This document shows, in pieces, positions 1-7,470 of a stretch of 13,861 bases of DNA (its first letter is position 1; every line of letters begins with the position of its first letter). The notes beneath the pieces were generated by a model. The model was not told the origin of the DNA. It did not search any database and saw nothing but the letters and a program-made list of their open reading frames with translations. The stretch covers positions 6,441 to 20,301 of the forward strand of contig DLOQ01000155.1 in assembly GCA_002479655.1 (NCBI GenBank). Reading direction: 5' to 3'. The position numbers and the translations under genes were made by a program. Source of the DNA: Lachnospiraceae bacterium UBA7480. GTDB lineage: Bacteria; Bacillota; Clostridia; Lachnospirales; Lachnospiraceae.

Positions 1-315
1 CTGATCGTTACCTGCGCCAGCATGCATTCCAGAAACCGCCGCGCAGGCATCCTGATCGGACAGGGAAAGACGATGGAAGAGGCCATGGACGAGGTGAAGA
101 TGGTAGTGGAAGGCGTATATTCCGCCAAGGCGGCGATTGCTCTTGGCAGAAAATACCAGATAGAGATGCCGATCGTCGAGCAGGTCAATGCAATCTTATT
201 TGAAGGCAAGAAAGTATGTGATGCGGTGAAGGAGCTGATGCTTCGGGAAAGCAAGGAGGAACATTCGCGTCTTCCGTGGCTGTCAGATCTGGTGGCGGGA
301 GATGTGCATGAGTGA
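1..315 (+). CDS. gpsA: Glycerol-3-phosphate dehydrogenase [NAD(P)+], C-terminal part
   Basis: The reading frame is open from base 1 and ends at TGA 313-315; only the last 104 codons are present, so the N-terminal nucleotide-binding domain lies outside the window. GpsA is a cytoplasmic enzyme that reduces dihydroxyacetone phosphate to sn-glycerol-3-phosphate for phospholipid synthesis. The visible part carries the typical C-terminal substrate-domain signature: LIVTCASMHSRN, then GILIGQGK, then VVEGVYSAKAAIALGRKY and MPIVEQVNAILFEGK, in the order known for the family. The tail after residue 85 of this fragment (SKEEHSRLPW onward) is less conserved. The next gene starts 29 bases downstream on the same strand without a visible terminator, so co-transcription is likely. 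The first in-frame ATG (22) is internal, not the start. Identity is nearly certain; completeness upstream cannot be judged. Confidence 0.95.
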   Translation: MIVTCASMHSRNRRAGILIGQGKTMEEAMDEVKMVVEGVYSAKAAIALGRKYQIEMPIVEQVNAILFEGKKVCDAVKELMLRESKEEHSRLPWLSDLVAGDVHE

Positions 316-344
316 TACAAAATTAAGAAAGGTTAGGGGATGTA

Positions 345-1154
345 ATGCAGACAGAATTTAAAAGTACGGGGGAATATGTTGCAAGCGAGCAGCTGATGGC
401 GAGTGTCAATGTTGCGATTGCTTTGAAAAAACCGCTGCTGATCAAGGGAGAGCCCGGTACCGGCAAGACGATGCTTGCGCAGGCGGTTGCCAATTCTCTT
501 GGGAAGAAACTGATCATCTGGAATATCAAATCAACCACAAAGGCGCAGGAAGGTCTTTATGTGTATGATACGATCCAGCGTCTGTATGATGGACAGTTTG
601 GTGAGGAAGGCGTGGATGACATCGCCCGTTATATCAAGCTTGGGAAATTGGGCGAGGCATTTGAGAGCGATGAACAGGTCGTGCTTTTGATTGATGAGAT
701 CGATAAAGCGGATCTGGAATTCCCCAATGACCTGTTGTGGGAGCTGGATCAGATGGAGTTTTATATCCATGAGACGAAACGGACGGTAAAGGCAAAGCAG
801 CGCCCGATTGTGATCATTACTTCTAACGCGGAGAAGGAACTGCCGGATGCTTTCTTAAGAAGATGTATCTTCCACTATATTGATTTCCCTGATAAAGAGC
901 TTATGGAGGAGATCGTAAAGACGCATTATCCGGAGATCGAGGAGAATCTGTTGAAGAATGCGATGGAGGTATTCTATTGGATCAGGGGGATCCGGGACAT
1001 CCGCAAGAAGCCCAGTACGTCAGAGCTGATCGATTGGGTCAATGCGTTACAGCTTGGCGGCATCCCGGCAGACACGCTGATGGAGAAGCTGCCGTTTGTC
1101 GGAGTGATCGTTAAAAAAGATGAGGATCTGGAGACGGTGAAAAATCATCATTAA
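345..1154 (+). CDS. MoxR-family AAA+ ATPase
   Basis: A 269-residue cytoplasmic AAA+ ATPase of the MoxR group. These proteins act as chaperone-like ATPases that mature or remodel partner complexes, usually together with a von Willebrand A (VWA) protein, as found here next door. Visible motifs: Walker A GEPGTGKT at residues 35-42, Walker B VVLLIDEID at 112-120, sensor 1 IITSN at 157-161 and the Arg-finger stretch DAFLRRCIF at 169-176. The length is that of a single ATPase domain plus a lid. The start is supported by AGGGG (335-339) five bases before ATG 345. Just before it, an ATG-TAA start-stop (340-345) shares its last base with the true start. The gene is 29 bases after gpsA and 18 bases before the VWA gene. 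The ATPase family is clear; its client is not known. Confidence 0.92.
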   Translation: MQTEFKSTGEYVASEQLMASVNVAIALKKPLLIKGEPGTGKTMLAQAVANSLGKKLIIWNIKSTTKAQEGLYVYDTIQRLYDGQFGEEGVDDIARYIKLGKLGEAFESDEQVVLLIDEIDKADLEFPNDLLWELDQMEFYIHETKRTVKAKQRPIVIITSNAEKELPDAFLRRCIFHYIDFPDKELMEEIVKTHYPEIEENLLKNAMEVFYWIRGIRDIRKKPSTSELIDWVNALQLGGIPADTLMEKLPFVGVIVKKDEDLETVKNHH

Positions 1155-1172
1155 TATAATGTGCGGGGGATT

Positions 1173-2375
1173 ATGTTCGGTATATTTTTTCAGACACTAA
1201 AAAATAAAGGCTTGGATGTGACGCTCAGTGAATGGCTGACGCTGCAGCAGGCATTGGATCAGGGGCTTTGTGAAAGCAGCCTGACGAAGTTTTATTATGT
1301 CGCAAAGATGATTCTTGTTAAAAGCGAGACGGATTTTGATAAGTTTGATATGGCGTTTGACGAGTGCTTCAAAGGGATCCGTTCCGATGATGAAGTGACG
1401 AACCGGATGTTACGGTGGCTGGACAAACCGGAAATGAACGATATGCTGCATGAAGAAGACAAGGAGTATCTAAACCGGGTGGAGCAGATCCAGATCGATA
1501 AGGATGACGTGGAGCAGAAATATAAGCAGCGTCTGAAAGATCAGGATAGTGAACACAATGGCGGTTCTTATTGGATCGGCACGATGGGGAAGACTTCTTT
1601 TGGTAATACGGGAGGCAATATCGGCGGCATCAGGGTAGGCGGAAGCACCGGCTACCAGTCGGCATTTCAGGTGATCGGGGCGAGGAAATATCGTGATTTC
1701 AGGGATGACAGGATGCTGGATAACCGGCAGTTCCAGATGGCACTTCGTAAACTCAGGCAGTTTTCAACGAAGCTGGATATCCCCAAGACGGAACTGGATA
1801 TTGACCAGACTGTGGATAAGACGTGCAACAATGGCGGATGCTTTCAGATCGTGATGGACAGACCGAGGAAAAATTCCGTCAAGCTGCTTCTGCTGATGGA
1901 TTCCGGAGGAACGATGATTCCGTACTGCAATCTGTTAAATGAATTGTTTCAGGCGGTGCACAAATCCAATCATTACAAGGAAGTGAAGGCATATTATTTT
2001 CATAACTGCATTTATTCCCATGTCTATAAGACACCGGAATGTGAAAATGGCGACTGGATCGAGACGGAATGGATGTTCCGCAATCTGGATAAGGATTTTA
2101 AGGTGATCATCGTCGGAGACGCGGCTATGGCGCCGGAGGAGCTTTACGCGAAGGACGGCAACTACCGCGGGCCAAACGGCGGATATTCCGGTGAAGAATG
2201 GCTCATGAGGATGCGCAGGAAATATAAAAAGATAGTCTGGCTCAATCCGAAGATGTCATTGGTTCCGGCGCCGTGGCGCGAAGCTGAGACAAGGATCAAG
2301 GCGCTGTTTCCGATGCTGCCGCTGACGGTTGCGGGATTGAACGACGCTATGGAGATCCTGATGAAACGTGTATAG
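1173..2375 (+). CDS. CoxE-like von Willebrand factor A (VWA) domain protein
   Basis: A 400-residue protein without signal peptide or clear membrane segment. The N-terminal half (residues 1-125) is helical and starts with the FFxxLKxKGLxVTLSEWLTL pattern usual for CoxE/VWA partners of MoxR ATPases. A Gly-rich stretch (136-159) precedes the VWA domain (about 235-400). The metal-ion-dependent adhesion site is MDSGGT at 242-247, that is DxGxT in place of the classical DxSxS; a further acidic site is VGDAAM at 314-319. Such proteins bind clients in a metal-dependent way and work with the ATPase encoded just upstream. I chose ATG 1173 because the homologous start MFxxFF begins there and GGGGGA lies just in front, though the spacing is short; an in-frame GTG at 1161 lacks a Shine-Dalgarno sequence. 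The physiological substrate is unknown. Confidence 0.85.
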   Translation: MFGIFFQTLKNKGLDVTLSEWLTLQQALDQGLCESSLTKFYYVAKMILVKSETDFDKFDMAFDECFKGIRSDDEVTNRMLRWLDKPEMNDMLHEEDKEYLNRVEQIQIDKDDVEQKYKQRLKDQDSEHNGGSYWIGTMGKTSFGNTGGNIGGIRVGGSTGYQSAFQVIGARKYRDFRDDRMLDNRQFQMALRKLRQFSTKLDIPKTELDIDQTVDKTCNNGGCFQIVMDRPRKNSVKLLLLMDSGGTMIPYCNLLNELFQAVHKSNHYKEVKAYYFHNCIYSHVYKTPECENGDWIETEWMFRNLDKDFKVIIVGDAAMAPEELYAKDGNYRGPNGGYSGEEWLMRMRRKYKKIVWLNPKMSLVPAPWREAETRIKALFPMLPLTVAGLNDAMEILMKRV

Positions 2376-2450
2376 GGAAATATTGACGAAATGCGTTTAG
2401 AGAAATGTTGTTGAAACTCGTTTATGGTTATGCTGATGTAATCGGCTGCC

Positions 2451-3533
2451 TTAGAAAAAGCTTAGATAGTAGTACGGCTGGAAAAGATACGACAGTGGTC
2501 TCAAAGCCGGAAGGAATACGGAGATATCGATAAATACCGGTGTGAAGACCAGACACGCAAGGATGTAAAGGGGTAATAGGGAAGTAAATATTACCCTTTT
2601 TTTAATGAATAAAGTCAGAAGACTCACCGCGATGACACAGGCGGCGGCATACAGGATCAGGAGGCAGATCTCCTTTCCAAGACCTGCGCTAAGACCGGCA
2701 AAATGGATGCAGAGCAGCATGACCGGAATCGTGCAGAGAACCGGGATGATGATGCATGCGGCACGTATTTTCCATGTATCAAATACCGGATTCTCAGCAA
2801 GACGATAATAGGAGATGGCTCCGGTCAATGCGGACAACAGCATCAGTACCGAAAGCAGACCGCGGATGGGGGAAAGGAGTACAGTCGTCGTAGTCAGCCG
2901 GTAATCTTTGGGACTGCCGTCATATTCAAAATGAAAAGTAGAGTCGCCAAGCATATATTTTTGATAGAGTTCTTCAATCATGGCATCATCATACAGGACG
3001 TCATACTCAGCGGAGACAGCGCTGTCGTCCGCCAGATACTGCTCTAAGGAAAGCAGGGCAAGATCTTCAAATACCAGAGAATAAACCGTCTCATTAATGA
3101 CAGGGAGCATCGTGGTAGAGGGGGAGGCAACCGTGGTGATCAGACCTTTCAAGTTACCGCTTAACAATTCTTCATAGAGTGTTTCTGAAAAGATATAACC
3201 ACATTCGGCACGATTGGCAGCAACAGCGTCATAGACCTCCCGCTCGGAAGCGCAGAGCCGGAAGGTATATAATCCATCATACATGGAAAGCTTATGCGCA
3301 AGCGATGTCAGAGCCGTATCTGCATGAAGCGCTGTGTCGGTATCAGCAACAGCGTCAAGAACCTCCTGAGTAACGGAGGGGATATAGCAGACTGCCTGTA
3401 TCGGCTGTTCCTGCGTCTTTGCCACGTGGGAGAACAGGACGGTCAGTATCGGCAGGGAAAGCAGCAGAAGCAGACATTCCGGTTTTCGGATATATTGTTT
3501 AAACAACATATAAAACAATCGTTGGAATCTCAT
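2451..3533 (-). CDS. ABC-2-type transporter permease (second permease of operon)
   Basis: A 360-residue integral membrane protein. It has the ABC-2 exporter layout: a membrane segment near the N-terminus (about residues 20-36), a large extracytoplasmic domain (about 40-215), then a cluster of hydrophobic segments at about 222-242, 257-280, 288-309 and 314-335. The start overlaps the stop of the upstream permease by four bases (ATGA), and AGGAGG stands 11 bases before the ATG, so translation is probably coupled. With the partner permease (3530-4768) it likely makes a heterodimeric channel driven by the ATPase at 6587-7261. It is the last gene of the operon; it converges on the VWA gene with 75 bases between, where I see no clear hairpin plus T-tract terminator. 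The substrate is unknown. Sequence alone does not separate a peptide or drug exporter from an NatB- or YhgE-like transporter. Confidence 0.8.
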   Translation of the reverse strand: MRFQRLFYMLFKQYIRKPECLLLLLSLPILTVLFSHVAKTQEQPIQAVCYIPSVTQEVLDAVADTDTALHADTALTSLAHKLSMYDGLYTFRLCASEREVYDAVAANRAECGYIFSETLYEELLSGNLKGLITTVASPSTTMLPVINETVYSLVFEDLALLSLEQYLADDSAVSAEYDVLYDDAMIEELYQKYMLGDSTFHFEYDGSPKDYRLTTTTVLLSPIRGLLSVLMLLSALTGAISYYRLAENPVFDTWKIRAACIIIPVLCTIPVMLLCIHFAGLSAGLGKEICLLILYAAACVIAVSLLTLFIKKRVIFTSLLPLYILACLVFTPVFIDISVFLPALRPLSYLFQPYYYLSFF

Positions 3534-4768
3534 AAGCAGTGATACCTCCTGCGATAGTTGAATATGATTATGCCAAACAGGAAGAATAACACAGGATAGA
3601 TCAAGGCGGGCGCGGATATGGTGATTCGCGAGCCTTCCAGCAGTTCAATCAGCCCCTTGTGCAGATAATAAGCAGGAAGATAGGATGATATCTTTTGCAG
3701 TGAGACCGGAAAGAACGCGGCAGGGATGATGCAGCCGGAACAAAATGCCATCAGGCTGCTGACGCTGTATGAGATCAGGATCCCGCCGGAGACATCTTTC
3801 GCCGCCAAAAAGATCATATTGGCATAGGCTGCAAGAAAAAAGCTGTTGGTAAGGAAGAACAGCAGGCTGTTGTTGCGAAAGATGTTTTTGGGACGGAGAA
3901 TCAGTCCCTCGACCTCATCCAATGCAGGAATGAATGAAGCGATCAGATAAAGCAGGATCTGCAACAGAAAGAAGAACAGGGCAAAGCTGCATATCCTTGC
4001 AAGCAGATACTGGATGGAGGAGATATTGCGGCTGAATAAAAGCTGGTAATAATCTCTGCTCTCCCGCCTAAGCATCGCCGTAAATGCCGTCGTGATAAAC
4101 AGCAGTACAAGCAGGATGCCGGCTGCGGCATAATAGATCGTAGTACTGTTGGTCCCTTGTAAAGAGGTGGCATCTTCGGCAAATAGTTTTTCGCGATTTA
4201 ATGCGTAATTAAGATTTTTGCGGTTGATCTTATCACAGGCATCAGAAAGTTCATCCTGCATACCAAGAGCAGTATGGATCTCGCCGGCAGCGTAGATCGC
4301 AGCCTGTGCGCCGGATAAAAGCCTTGCGCCGGCAAGGGTCATTTCTGTTAAAAAGACAGAAGAGAGAGCATCCTGTGTTGAAAATAAAACATGGATGGGC
4401 GGATTGGTCCCATAGAGGATCCCATCGATCAATTGTTCCGGAAGAAACAAAACGGCAATGACTTGACGCTTCTGCAGTGCGGAACGCGCTTCCGGTTCAG
4501 TCATGACATGAAAATCCATTGTAAGCGAAGCGCTGTCCATGCTGCCGACAAGACCTAATGCAAGCTGCAGATAAGAGTCTTCCGTATCGGCAGTGACGAT
4601 CGCTACATCAGAACGGGAAAGCTCTTCCTGTTGATAGAGGAGCTTTGCGGCACAGAAAGCAACCGTGCCAAGGATCAGACAAAGTGCAGACATCCCCAAA
4701 AGCGCATAAGGAAGTTCTTTGATTCCTTTTTTCAATTCTGCAAAACAGCATTTAAAAAATGCAGACAT
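3530..4768 (-). CDS. ABC-2-type transporter permease (first permease of operon)
   Basis: A 412-residue membrane protein. Segments: one at about 22-42, an extracytoplasmic domain of roughly 165 residues (about 45-210), then hydrophobic stretches at about 212-231, 257-279, 302-322, 327-349 and 385-404, ending in a short basic tail (YRRRYHCL). This is the six-segment ABC-2 exporter topology. The start at ATG 4768 is preferred to the in-frame ATG at 4819 because GGGAG lies eight bases before 4768, whereas 4819 would overlap the preceding gene by 37 bases. It begins 14 bases after the stop of the anchored surface protein and overlaps the second permease by four bases. Size, topology and operon place suggest that the two permeases pair. 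The transported compound is not evident. Confidence 0.82.
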   Translation of the reverse strand: MSAFFKCCFAELKKGIKELPYALLGMSALCLILGTVAFCAAKLLYQQEELSRSDVAIVTADTEDSYLQLALGLVGSMDSASLTMDFHVMTEPEARSALQKRQVIAVLFLPEQLIDGILYGTNPPIHVLFSTQDALSSVFLTEMTLAGARLLSGAQAAIYAAGEIHTALGMQDELSDACDKINRKNLNYALNREKLFAEDATSLQGTNSTTIYYAAAGILLVLLFITTAFTAMLRRESRDYYQLLFSRNISSIQYLLARICSFALFFFLLQILLYLIASFIPALDEVEGLILRPKNIFRNNSLLFFLTNSFFLAAYANMIFLAAKDVSGGILISYSVSSLMAFCSGCIIPAAFFPVSLQKISSYLPAYYLHKGLIELLEGSRITISAPALIYPVLFFLFGIIIFNYRRRYHCL

Positions 4769-4782
4769 AGATGTTCTCCCGA

Positions 4783-6576
4783 TTACAAAAATGAAAAACT
4801 GTTTACTATCTCTAACCAAAGCTGTTCGTAATCCTGCTTGCTCATGGTAAACAGGTTGCGTTCTTTCCCTTCAGGGAGGGGGACACGGTCTGTCAAAGGT
4901 GAAAAGGCAGCTTCAGCCTCAAGGGTGGCTTTCACTTCACCGGACTCAGAGTTGACTGTCAAGGTCATTTCTTCCAGTTCAAACTCGATGGTATCGTCCT
5001 CCAATGTTAGTGTACTGTCTGATACAATGTTAAGAAGCTCTGTATGGTTTTCATCAGTTACGGTCAATTCTGCGGCAAGGTTTTTATCTTCCGTTTGATA
5101 GGATGCTTCATATGCTATATCGTAACAGTCAGAAGTGCCATCAACTTCCAAGTCGATCACGGCATTCAGAACGCTGTGCAGCATATCTTTGGTATCGGTT
5201 CTGTTTTCCCCCGTATATCTTGCTTCGCAGGAATAGCCATTATCGAAATCGATCAGGAAAGAGCCTTCGTAGCGTTCCGGCAGATAATCCCTGCCGTGAA
5301 AGATGATCTCGGCAGAGATCCTGCAGGTGTCGGTCGTATCAAGATCATCTGCGGGATCTTCGGTAGTAAAATTACTTGGATCATTAATGTTGGGAACACT
5401 GCCATAAATCATATACTCCAAAAGACCATCATAAAGATCATCAAAATCAATACTTTCATCAATCAGTGTCTCTGTGGTATCATATAAATTGCTGTTTTCA
5501 ATACTGCCGGCATTCAGCTCGATTTCATAGGATGCTGCAGCCAGCCGGTCTTTATTATCCAGATATACATATATTTCATGATCTACAGCCATAAGCTCTT
5601 TATAGACATCAAAGATCTCCTCGAGAAAATCGCTGTATGAGGAAGGATAATTCGCAGAGGAGCTGTTTTGGGTGGCGAAATAAGTATAAAATGCATCATA
5701 GCGTTCAATGCGCTCCCGATTGGAAGAAAAATACCAGTCTTCGTAAGCTTCGATCAGAGACAGGATATCTTCCTTTTCCAATGTGATCCTATATTCATCA
5801 CATTCCTGCTGCTTTGTGCCGATCAGGATGGAGCGCGATTCGCCGGTTTTTTCTACTTCTATGTTGTCGTAAAAATCCTTTAAGACCGAAAGGGTATCTT
5901 CATCGGCAAAAAAAGAATCCTTGCCTGCCGCCGAAGGGCAGATCAGATCAAATGCCGAAAAAGAGACTTCAGACTCAAGCTCCTGAGGGATCGCACTTAA
6001 TATGGAAGGGAATATGGAAGCATTATAGGAAGTCCCGAAAGTGTCGGTAGGAAGGGTAAGATATCCGTCAAAATAACTTGGCATTGCCATGGAAATGGCA
6101 GTGTCGGTGATATAGTATTTTCCAAGGGAAATCCTTATAAAGTTGTACTGTAAGGTCAGATCATAATAGGCGACCCGGTTGATGGTATCAACATCGCCGG
6201 AAACCTTCATACCGGTGTTAGACAATGAGCCGTAGCCTGTGTAGCCTATGGTATCCGGTGTATCAAAATCTGACAGAGTATAGGAAGCGTTGACGGAATA
6301 TCCGCGCTCCTTCATATCGGTTAATGCATCTGAGGCTTTTAACAGGTCGGCAAGATATTCCGGAGCATATCCATATTTGGAGACGCCTGTGTTGCCGGAA
6401 TATTCCGAAATGATGCTGCCCGAACCAAAGGTTTTGGAGAGAGCCAGCATGACCCTTGCTTTCGGTGACAAAAATGCGCCAGTGACAAAAAGCACCAGAA
6501 GTACAATAGCCGCAACCAGTGCAAGGCAGATGGGGATAATGATGAAAAGAGCCTTTTTTGATTTCATACGATACAT
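4783..6576 (-). CDS. Membrane-anchored extracytoplasmic protein of unknown function, in ABC transporter operon
   Basis: A protein of 597 residues that I do not recognise. It has a short basic N-terminus (MYRMKSKK), one strong hydrophobic segment (about residues 9-33) and then about 560 residues of acidic, soluble sequence rich in Asp, Glu, Ser, Thr and Tyr, with many beta-prone stretches. The anchor lacks a lipobox Cys and resembles a signal anchor, so the body should face outside the membrane. It lies between the ABC ATPase (10 bases upstream) and the first permease (14 bases downstream), so it is probably an accessory subunit: a substrate receiver, a scaffold or a sensor. The start is uncertain. 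ATG 6576 follows the ATPase stop with AAAGGA close by; ATG 6567 has wider spacing; ATG 6603 would overlap the ATPase gene. Confidence 0.7.
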   Translation of the reverse strand: MYRMKSKKALFIIIPICLALVAAIVLLVLFVTGAFLSPKARVMLALSKTFGSGSIISEYSGNTGVSKYGYAPEYLADLLKASDALTDMKERGYSVNASYTLSDFDTPDTIGYTGYGSLSNTGMKVSGDVDTINRVAYYDLTLQYNFIRISLGKYYITDTAISMAMPSYFDGYLTLPTDTFGTSYNASIFPSILSAIPQELESEVSFSAFDLICPSAAGKDSFFADEDTLSVLKDFYDNIEVEKTGESRSILIGTKQQECDEYRITLEKEDILSLIEAYEDWYFSSNRERIERYDAFYTYFATQNSSSANYPSSYSDFLEEIFDVYKELMAVDHEIYVYLDNKDRLAAASYEIELNAGSIENSNLYDTTETLIDESIDFDDLYDGLLEYMIYGSVPNINDPSNFTTEDPADDLDTTDTCRISAEIIFHGRDYLPERYEGSFLIDFDNGYSCEARYTGENRTDTKDMLHSVLNAVIDLEVDGTSDCYDIAYEASYQTEDKNLAAELTVTDENHTELLNIVSDSTLTLEDDTIEFELEEMTLTVNSESGEVKATLEAEAAFSPLTDRVPLPEGKERNLFTMSKQDYEQLWLEIVNSFSFL

Positions 6577-6586
6577 GTTTCCTTTC

Positions 6587-7261
6587 TCAGAAAAATTGTT
6601 CAATCAGGGCGGCGCCTCTTAGGTCTTTATTTACTTTGTGGAGCGAGCCGTTTTTCAGGATATAAAGTGTCGTGCAAAGGTCAAGCTCCGCTTCCTCATG
6701 AGTTGTAATCAGAATAGTCTTTCCGGAAGCCAGGCATTTGCTGAGATAATGATGCATATCCTGTTTGCAGGGAAGATCGAGTGCAACAGAGGGTTCATCC
6801 AGAATCAGAAGCTTTGGATCATTTAACAGCGCGATTCCAAGACTGACTCTTTTTTTCATGCCCCCTGACAGGCTTTTGACCGGTTTGTCAAGAAAATCCG
6901 TCAGCATCAGCATTTCCATGGATTCCTGATGCAGTGCCTTCTCAAAGGTTTTCTTGTCTCCATGAAACCAGAGAAACAGATTGTCATATGCACTGAGCTC
7001 GGGAAGGAGCGGATTATCCTGCGGAACATAGCCGACCAGCCGGGCCAGGAGTTTGGGGGCTTTGGTTAAATCTTTTCCGTCGTAGATCATCGATGCGGAC
7101 GAGGCACGTCTGCTTCCGGCAAGAATGGAAAGAAGCGTGGATTTTCCACAGCCGTTGGCGCCGACGATGCCGATACATTCTCCCTGATCGATCTGAAGGG
7201 AAAGATCTTTTAATATGGGAGTTCTTTTATAGGAAAAATTTACGTTGCTGATTTTAATCAT
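6587..7261 (-). CDS. ABC transporter ATP-binding protein
   Basis: A 224-residue cytoplasmic nucleotide-binding subunit with all core motifs: Walker A GANGCGKST (34-42), Q-loop Q81 in VPQD, signature LSGGM (131-135), Walker B LLILDEP (151-157) with catalytic Glu156, D-loop SVALD (158-162) and switch His188 in TTHEE. It should hydrolyse ATP to power the two permeases of the same operon. It is the first gene of the operon and begins 43 bases downstream of a sigma-A-like -10. An AAAAGGGA site lies about ten bases before the ATG. The length is short but normal for ABC-2-type exporter ATPases (for example NatA- or CcmA-like proteins). It is intact and likely active. Substrate and direction cannot be read from the sequence, although ABC-2 partners point to export. 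Confidence 0.93.
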   Translation of the reverse strand: MIKISNVNFSYKRTPILKDLSLQIDQGECIGIVGANGCGKSTLLSILAGSRRASSASMIYDGKDLTKAPKLLARLVGYVPQDNPLLPELSAYDNLFLWFHGDKKTFEKALHQESMEMLMLTDFLDKPVKSLSGGMKKRVSLGIALLNDPKLLILDEPSVALDLPCKQDMHHYLSKCLASGKTILITTHEEAELDLCTTLYILKNGSLHKVNKDLRGAALIEQFF

Positions 7262-7303
7262 TGCCCGGGATTCCCTTTTGGTTAATATGGTTCTATAGCG
7301 TAT

Positions 7304-7332
7304 ATTGTATCAAATGATAGAAGGTATTGCAA
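7304..7332 (-). promoter_or_regulatory. Sigma-A-type promoter of the ABC transporter operon
   Basis: Read on the minus strand, TTGCAA (7327-7332) is followed after exactly 17 bases by TACAAT (7304-7309). Each hexamer is close to consensus and the spacing is ideal. Transcription would begin near 7297, leaving a leader of about 36 bases before ATG 7261. The site stands back to back with the proposed sigma-E promoter of spoIVA, with only seven bases between the two -35 elements. This is a prediction from sequence only. Confidence 0.65.
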
Positions 7333-7339
7333 ACGATTT

Positions 7340-7369
7340 GTCATAATAGACTTCCGGTTTTCATATATT
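7340..7369 (+). promoter_or_regulatory. Putative sigma-E-dependent promoter of spoIVA
   Basis: GTCATAAT (7340-7347) and CATATATT (7362-7369) are 14 bases apart. They resemble the sigma-E elements known from Bacillus (-35 like KMATATT, -10 like CATACAMT, spacing 14-15). B. subtilis spoIVA is transcribed by mother-cell sigma-E, so the placement makes sense. The start would be near 7376, giving a leader of about 95 bases. That leader holds a small perfect hairpin TGTGCC-TGA-GGCACA (7422-7436). Two -10 positions deviate from consensus, so confidence is moderate. Confidence 0.5.
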
Positions 7370-7470
7370 GATATCGGAAACAATATGGGTAGAGCCGGAG
7401 GACGTAAAAAAGAGTTCCGGATGTGCCTGAGGCACAGATTGCCAGACCATGGAAAGGAGAAAGTTGGAGT

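Noticed and set aside
5044..5487. Plus-strand open frame of 147 codons inside the anchored surface protein gene
   Set aside because: Ile/Phe-rich antisense translation with no start signal; the minus-strand gene has operon context and ribosome sites on both sides.
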